Shown: piece by piece, positions 5,798-9,360 of the stretch
Layout of the letters: every line of letters starts with the position of its first letter
Position numbering within the stretch: position 1 is the first letter of the stretch
Source of the DNA: Acinetobacter sp.
GTDB taxonomy: Bacteria; Pseudomonadota; Gammaproteobacteria; Pseudomonadales; Moraxellaceae
Assembly (NCBI GenBank): GCA_030523805.1
Contig: JAUNHS010000070.1
Location: 1-9,360 of the forward strand
Length of the DNA: 9,360 nt
Direction of reading: 5' to 3'
The notes under the pieces: generated by a model
Databases searched by the model: none
What the model was told of the DNA's origin: nothing
The model's input: the letters and a program-made list of their open reading frames with translations, nothing else
Position numbers and translations under genes: made by a program

Positions 5798-6724
5798 TTA
5801 TTTTACATACGTTAGCCAATGTTCATATTTTGGATTTTGACCTTTTACTGCATCAAAAAAGGTTTTTTGAATTTCAGTCGTAATTGGCCCACGCACACCA
5901 GCACCGATTTGACGGTTATCGTACTCACGAATTGGCGTAACTTCTGCTGCTGTACCTGTAAAGAAGGCTTCATCAGCGATATACACTTCATCACGGGTAA
6001 TACGACGCTCTACCACTTCATAGCCCAAATCTTTGGCAATCGTGATAATGGTTTGACGTGTAATACCTTCTAAAGCACCACCAGAAATATCAGGTGTGTG
6101 CAATACGCCATCACGCACAATAAATACATTCTCGCCTGCACCTTGGCACACAAAACCTTGTGGGTCTAGTAGCATTGCTTCGTCATAGCCCATTGCTGCA
6201 ACTTCTTGGTGAGCCAAAATAGACAACGTATAGTTACCACACGCTTTTGCTTTACACAACGTAATGTTTGGGTGATGATGAGTAAAAGATGATGTTTTTA
6301 CACGAATCCCTTTTGCCATTGCTTCTTCGCCCAAGTATGCACCCCACGACCAAGCTGCGACAGCCGTGTGAATAGTGTTACTGGTTGCCGCAATACCCAA
6401 ACGCTCTGAACCAATCCAAATTAATGGACGTAAATAGCACGATGCTAATTTATTTTCACGCACCACATCAATTTGTGCTTGCTCTAAAGTCGCTTGATCA
6501 AAAGGCACTTGCATTTGATAAATTTTTGCAGAATTTAATAAACGCTTCGTATGGTCTTGTAAGCGGAAAATCGCTGTACCTTTCGGTGTTTCGTAAGCAC
6601 GCACGCCTTCAAACACACCCATACTATAATGTAAAGTATGCGTTAAAACGTGAACTTTTGCATCACGCCAATCAACTAACTGTCCATCTTGCCAAATAAA
6701 ACCATCACGATCAGCTAAATTCAT
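5798..6724 (-). CDS. ilvE: Branched-chain amino acid aminotransferase
   Basis: A 308-residue PLP enzyme of fold type IV that catalyses the last step of valine, leucine and isoleucine synthesis, using glutamate as amino donor. Visible features are GVFEGVRAYET (36-46), the PLP lysine K160 in KAKACGNY (158-165), matching K160 of the 309-residue E. coli enzyme, GAGENVF (195-201) and EGITRQTI (219-226), with FFTGTAAEVTPIRE (254-267) near the end. The position before GAGEN is Gln194 where E. coli and most of the family have the Glu that contacts the pyridine nitrogen. The start at 6724 is chosen because GGAG (6734-6731) lies 6 nt upstream and the length matches the family; a longer frame from 6769 would have to begin inside the promoter. 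It follows glnE on the same strand after 63 bp and has its own promoter. Confidence 0.97.
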   Translation of the reverse strand: MNLADRDGFIWQDGQLVDWRDAKVHVLTHTLHYSMGVFEGVRAYETPKGTAIFRLQDHTKRLLNSAKIYQMQVPFDQATLEQAQIDVVRENKLASCYLRPLIWIGSERLGIAATSNTIHTAVAAWSWGAYLGEEAMAKGIRVKTSSFTHHHPNITLCKAKACGNYTLSILAHQEVAAMGYDEAMLLDPQGFVCQGAGENVFIVRDGVLHTPDISGGALEGITRQTIITIAKDLGYEVVERRITRDEVYIADEAFFTGTAAEVTPIREYDNRQIGAGVRGPITTEIQKTFFDAVKGQNPKYEHWLTYVK

Positions 6725-6754
6725 GATTTTCTCCAAATCTATTTTTGATGATTG

Positions 6755-6783
6755 ATTATATAAAAACACTATTGTAAAATCAA
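6755..6783 (-). promoter_or_regulatory. ilvE: Promoter of ilvE in the glnE-ilvE gap
   Basis: On the minus strand TTGATT (6783-6778), a 17-bp spacer and a perfect TATAAT (6760-6755) lie entirely between the glnE stop and the ilvE start. Initiation near 6748 would give a leader of about 24 nt that includes the GGAG ribosome site. I see no attenuator-type leader peptide in this short space, so ilvE is probably not controlled by classical branched-chain attenuation here. Confidence 0.65.
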
Positions 6784-6787
6784 TCGT

Positions 6788-9360
6788 TTAGGAAAAATCC
6801 ACCTGTGCGGTTGGATCAATTAAGCCTTGCCATAAACGAGCAACGACTTGACGAGTTTCTGCCCAGTCCGCAGCATTGACACGTAACTTTTGGTTTGCCA
6901 ATGCTAGGCGATGACTTTCAGCACGTTCCAAGAGATAGGCTTGTATCAGTGCTTGTGCATCTGTATCGGATAAACAACCAGCTTTGGCTGCATCTTCTAA
7001 AATTCTGACATTATCGGAATAATGGGCTAAAGCAGGATATAGCCCACTCCAAGCCAATACGGCATATTGTGTCATAAATTCTATATCAACAATACCACCT
7101 GCGTCATGTTTTAGATGAAAAATTCCACTTTCTTGCTGTGCTTTGGACGATCCCAGATGATCTCGCATCTTTTGTCGCATTTTCAGCACTTCAGCACGCA
7201 CATCGGTTTCATCTCTAGGCAAGGTTAAAATGCGTGTGCGTAATTGTTCAAAGGCTTGGCGTAAATCATCATCGCCAGCAATCGATCTTGCACGCACCAG
7301 AGCTTGATGCTCCCACACCCACGCATTTTTGAGTTGGTATTGTTCAAAAGCATTTAGACTACACACCAGCATTCCAGCATCGCCCGATGGTCGTAAGCGT
7401 GTATCAATTTCATATACTCGCCCATCTAGCGTTTGTGTGGTCATCAAGGTCATAAATTTTTGAGCCACTTTGGTGGTAAATTCTAAACCACTAATCATTT
7501 TTTTGCCATCAGTTTCGCTTTGTTCATCAATTTGATGTAAAAACACCAAATCCAAATCCGAACCGTAGCCCAATTCAATCCCACCCAATTTGCCATAACC
7601 GACCACAGCAAAACCTAAATGGTCGGCACTACAGCGTTGCCCATGCAAATCTACAGGATAACCATGGCGTTGCACCACTTGTTGATAAGCAAAATGTAAG
7701 CCACTTTGCACCGTAACTTCAGCAATATCCGTCAAAGCATCAGAGACTTTCATCAATGGACTTTCAGCCAATACATCGCACCCAGCCACGGTAAGTACAT
7801 TACTCTTTTTAAATAAGCGTAAAATGCGTAAATAATCTTCTACATGATCAACTTCTACACGCAATAATTGCTGACGTAAGCTATCTTGCAAATATTGACG
7901 ACTTGGCAACTCAAATTCCATGCTTAAAAATTCATCAAGCAATACAGGATAATGACGCAATTCATCGCAAATCCACGGGCTGACCGTCGCCATTTTCACC
8001 AAACGCTGCAATGCTCCTTTGCTCTCTACCAGCATAACCAAATACACGCTGCGTCTTAAAATGCTTTCAATCAATGGCATTAAATTCAGCAATGCGGCTT
8101 GTGGTTGTGTTGATTGTAAAATTGCATCTACAAATGGCGACCAAAAAGCGTTTAAACGCTCCATAGATTTGGTAGGCAATTTTTCCAACTGTGAACTATG
8201 CCAAAATTGATGAACCAATTGTTGTGTATCGGCATCTAAAACGGCATTGAGTTTGTGTTCCCACGATTCATCATCATTGCTTTGCGTTTGCTGTTGTGTA
8301 TCTTGAATTAAAATGGCAAATTGTGCTTTAACAATCGTACGCTGTGCATCTAAAGCCTGCATAAAATCTGCCCAATCGGCATAACCCAAAGTTGCGACCA
8401 ATCGTGTACGCAAATCATCATCACTGGGTAAAGATTGCGTTTGTTGGTCATTGAGTGCTTGTATTGCGTGTTCTACACGGCGTAAAAATAAATACGCTGT
8501 ACGCAATTCATCGCTCGTTTGCTGGCTGAGCAAACCTAAATCTGCCAAATGTTGTAAATTGACTAAACATTGACGATGCTGTAATTCTCGCTTCGCTCCA
8601 CCGTAAAGCAATTGAAATACTTGAACAATAAACTCAATTTCACGAATGCCCCCTGCCCCCAATTTCACATCATCAGCAATCTGCCTGCGTGCGACTTCCT
8701 TTTCAATCATAGATTTCATTTCACGCATGGCTTCAAATGCCGAATAATCTACATAACGACGGAACACAAATGGACGGGTCATGGCTAATAATTGCTCGCC
8801 TGCTACACCGCCTGTAACAATGCGTGCCTTAATCCACGCATAACGCTCCCACTCTCTGCCGTGCTGGCTTAAATATTTTTCCAAAGCCGCATAGCTCAAT
8901 GCCAATGCCGAACCATCGCCCCATGGTCGCAATCGCATATCCACACGGAATACAAAACCATCAGCATTAATATGGTCTAGCAAATAAATCAGCTTTTGCC
9001 CCCACAAAATGCAAAATTGCTGTACATCTATGCTTTTACGTCCATTGGTTTCGCCATTTTCATCAAAAGCAAAAATCAAATCTATATCGCTAGATAAATT
9101 TAACTCTCTTGCTCCATGCTTACCCATCGCAATCACGATTAAATCTTGCACTTGCCCAGAGTAGCCAACAGGTTCGCCATGCTTCGCCACCAGTGCAGGA
9201 TAAGCAAAATCTTTCGCTACTTGTACACACGCATCGGCAAAATCAGACAATTCTTGCGTGAGTTGTACGACGTTGGTCAGCTGGTTAGCATCTTGATAAA
9301 TCCAGCGGAACATCAATCTCGCACGCAATACACGCAAGGCTTTCATAAATACAGCTTCAT
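6788..9360 (-). CDS. glnE: Bifunctional glutamine synthetase adenylyltransferase/adenylyl-removing enzyme, 5' end cut off
   Basis: 857 codons are visible and the frame is open through the right edge (…EAVF before the first internal Met at 9346), so about 60-85 N-terminal residues are missing compared with the 946-residue E. coli enzyme. GlnE attaches AMP to glutamine synthetase to inactivate it and removes it to reactivate it, in response to PII and glutamine. Counting from the Met at 9346, the N-terminal adenylyl-removing domain has SSDIDLIF (85-92; D87, D89) and DMRLRPWGDG (136-145). The C-terminal adenylylating domain has GYGSDLDLVF (593-602; D597, D599) and DTRLRPSGDAG (648-658). Each is followed by the family linker: GAGGIREIEF (230-239) and DAGGIVDIEF (748-757). 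Both active sites look intact. The gene ends 63 bp before ilvE; no terminator separates them, so read-through into ilvE is possible. Confidence 0.97.
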   Translation of the reverse strand, partial: EAVFMKALRVLRARLMFRWIYQDANQLTNVVQLTQELSDFADACVQVAKDFAYPALVAKHGEPVGYSGQVQDLIVIAMGKHGARELNLSSDIDLIFAFDENGETNGRKSIDVQQFCILWGQKLIYLLDHINADGFVFRVDMRLRPWGDGSALALSYAALEKYLSQHGREWERYAWIKARIVTGGVAGEQLLAMTRPFVFRRYVDYSAFEAMREMKSMIEKEVARRQIADDVKLGAGGIREIEFIVQVFQLLYGGAKRELQHRQCLVNLQHLADLGLLSQQTSDELRTAYLFLRRVEHAIQALNDQQTQSLPSDDDLRTRLVATLGYADWADFMQALDAQRTIVKAQFAILIQDTQQQTQSNDDESWEHKLNAVLDADTQQLVHQFWHSSQLEKLPTKSMERLNAFWSPFVDAILQSTQPQAALLNLMPLIESILRRSVYLVMLVESKGALQRLVKMATVSPWICDELRHYPVLLDEFLSMEFELPSRQYLQDSLRQQLLRVEVDHVEDYLRILRLFKKSNVLTVAGCDVLAESPLMKVSDALTDIAEVTVQSGLHFAYQQVVQRHGYPVDLHGQRCSADHLGFAVVGYGKLGGIELGYGSDLDLVFLHQIDEQSETDGKKMISGLEFTTKVAQKFMTLMTTQTLDGRVYEIDTRLRPSGDAGMLVCSLNAFEQYQLKNAWVWEHQALVRARSIAGDDDLRQAFEQLRTRILTLPRDETDVRAEVLKMRQKMRDHLGSSKAQQESGIFHLKHDAGGIVDIEFMTQYAVLAWSGLYPALAHYSDNVRILEDAAKAGCLSDTDAQALIQAYLLERAESHRLALANQKLRVNAADWAETRQVVARLWQGLIDPTAQVDFS

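Noticed and set aside
6385..6699. Plus-strand open frame of 104 codons
   Set aside because: It is antisense to ilvE, with no ribosome site and no recognisable product.

Overview
The window looks like chromosomal DNA of a gamma-proteobacterium of the family Moraxellaceae, most likely Acinetobacter or a close relative. The base composition is AT-rich (roughly 40% GC by eye). IlvE reads like my memory of the Acinetobacter enzyme almost throughout, and the glnE-ilvE pair is typical of that genus. I see no insertion sequence, phage gene, tRNA, rRNA or CRISPR array. This is core genome with a few accessory or poorly described genes.

Layout, left to right. (1) 1-107: the first 35 codons of an unidentified minus-strand gene that runs off the left edge, then a divergent intergenic region with a 14-bp perfect palindrome. 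(2) 258-2302, plus strand: a YihG/PlsC-type acyltransferase, then a GTG-started membrane protein with a voltage-sensor-like S1-S4 segment and no pore. (3) 2369-2773, plus: a small exported six-cysteine protein resembling DUF6636. (4) A long perfect hairpin at 2833-2878 closes this plus-strand block and, facing it, the minus-strand mltG-tmk pair (lytic transglycosylase MltG and thymidylate kinase), whose stop and start codons overlap by one base. (5) 4735-4952, plus: a recognisable 6S RNA gene (ssrS) with its own promoter, divergent from mltG. (6) 5016-5699, plus: an exported thermonuclease with an Excalibur domain, just downstream of 6S RNA, where enterobacteria carry ygfA/fau. (7) A bidirectional terminator at 5745-5774, then the minus-strand ilvE (branched-chain aminotransferase) and, upstream of it, glnE (glutamine synthetase adenylyltransferase/adenylyl-removing enzyme), cut by the right edge.

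How the genes relate. glnE and ilvE are both tied to nitrogen and glutamate metabolism, but ilvE has its own good promoter. mltG and tmk are the remnant of the pabC-mltG-tmk-holB cluster of enterobacteria. 6S RNA is a growth-phase regulator of the housekeeping RNA polymerase, and the nuclease gene after it may be partly co-transcribed. The features most worth a second look are the pore-less voltage-sensor-like protein, the 6S-nuclease linkage, a Glu-to-Gln change at the PLP-nitrogen-contacting position of IlvE, and the absence of an outer-core glycosyltransferase cluster next to ilvE. I found no convincing new multi-gene system.
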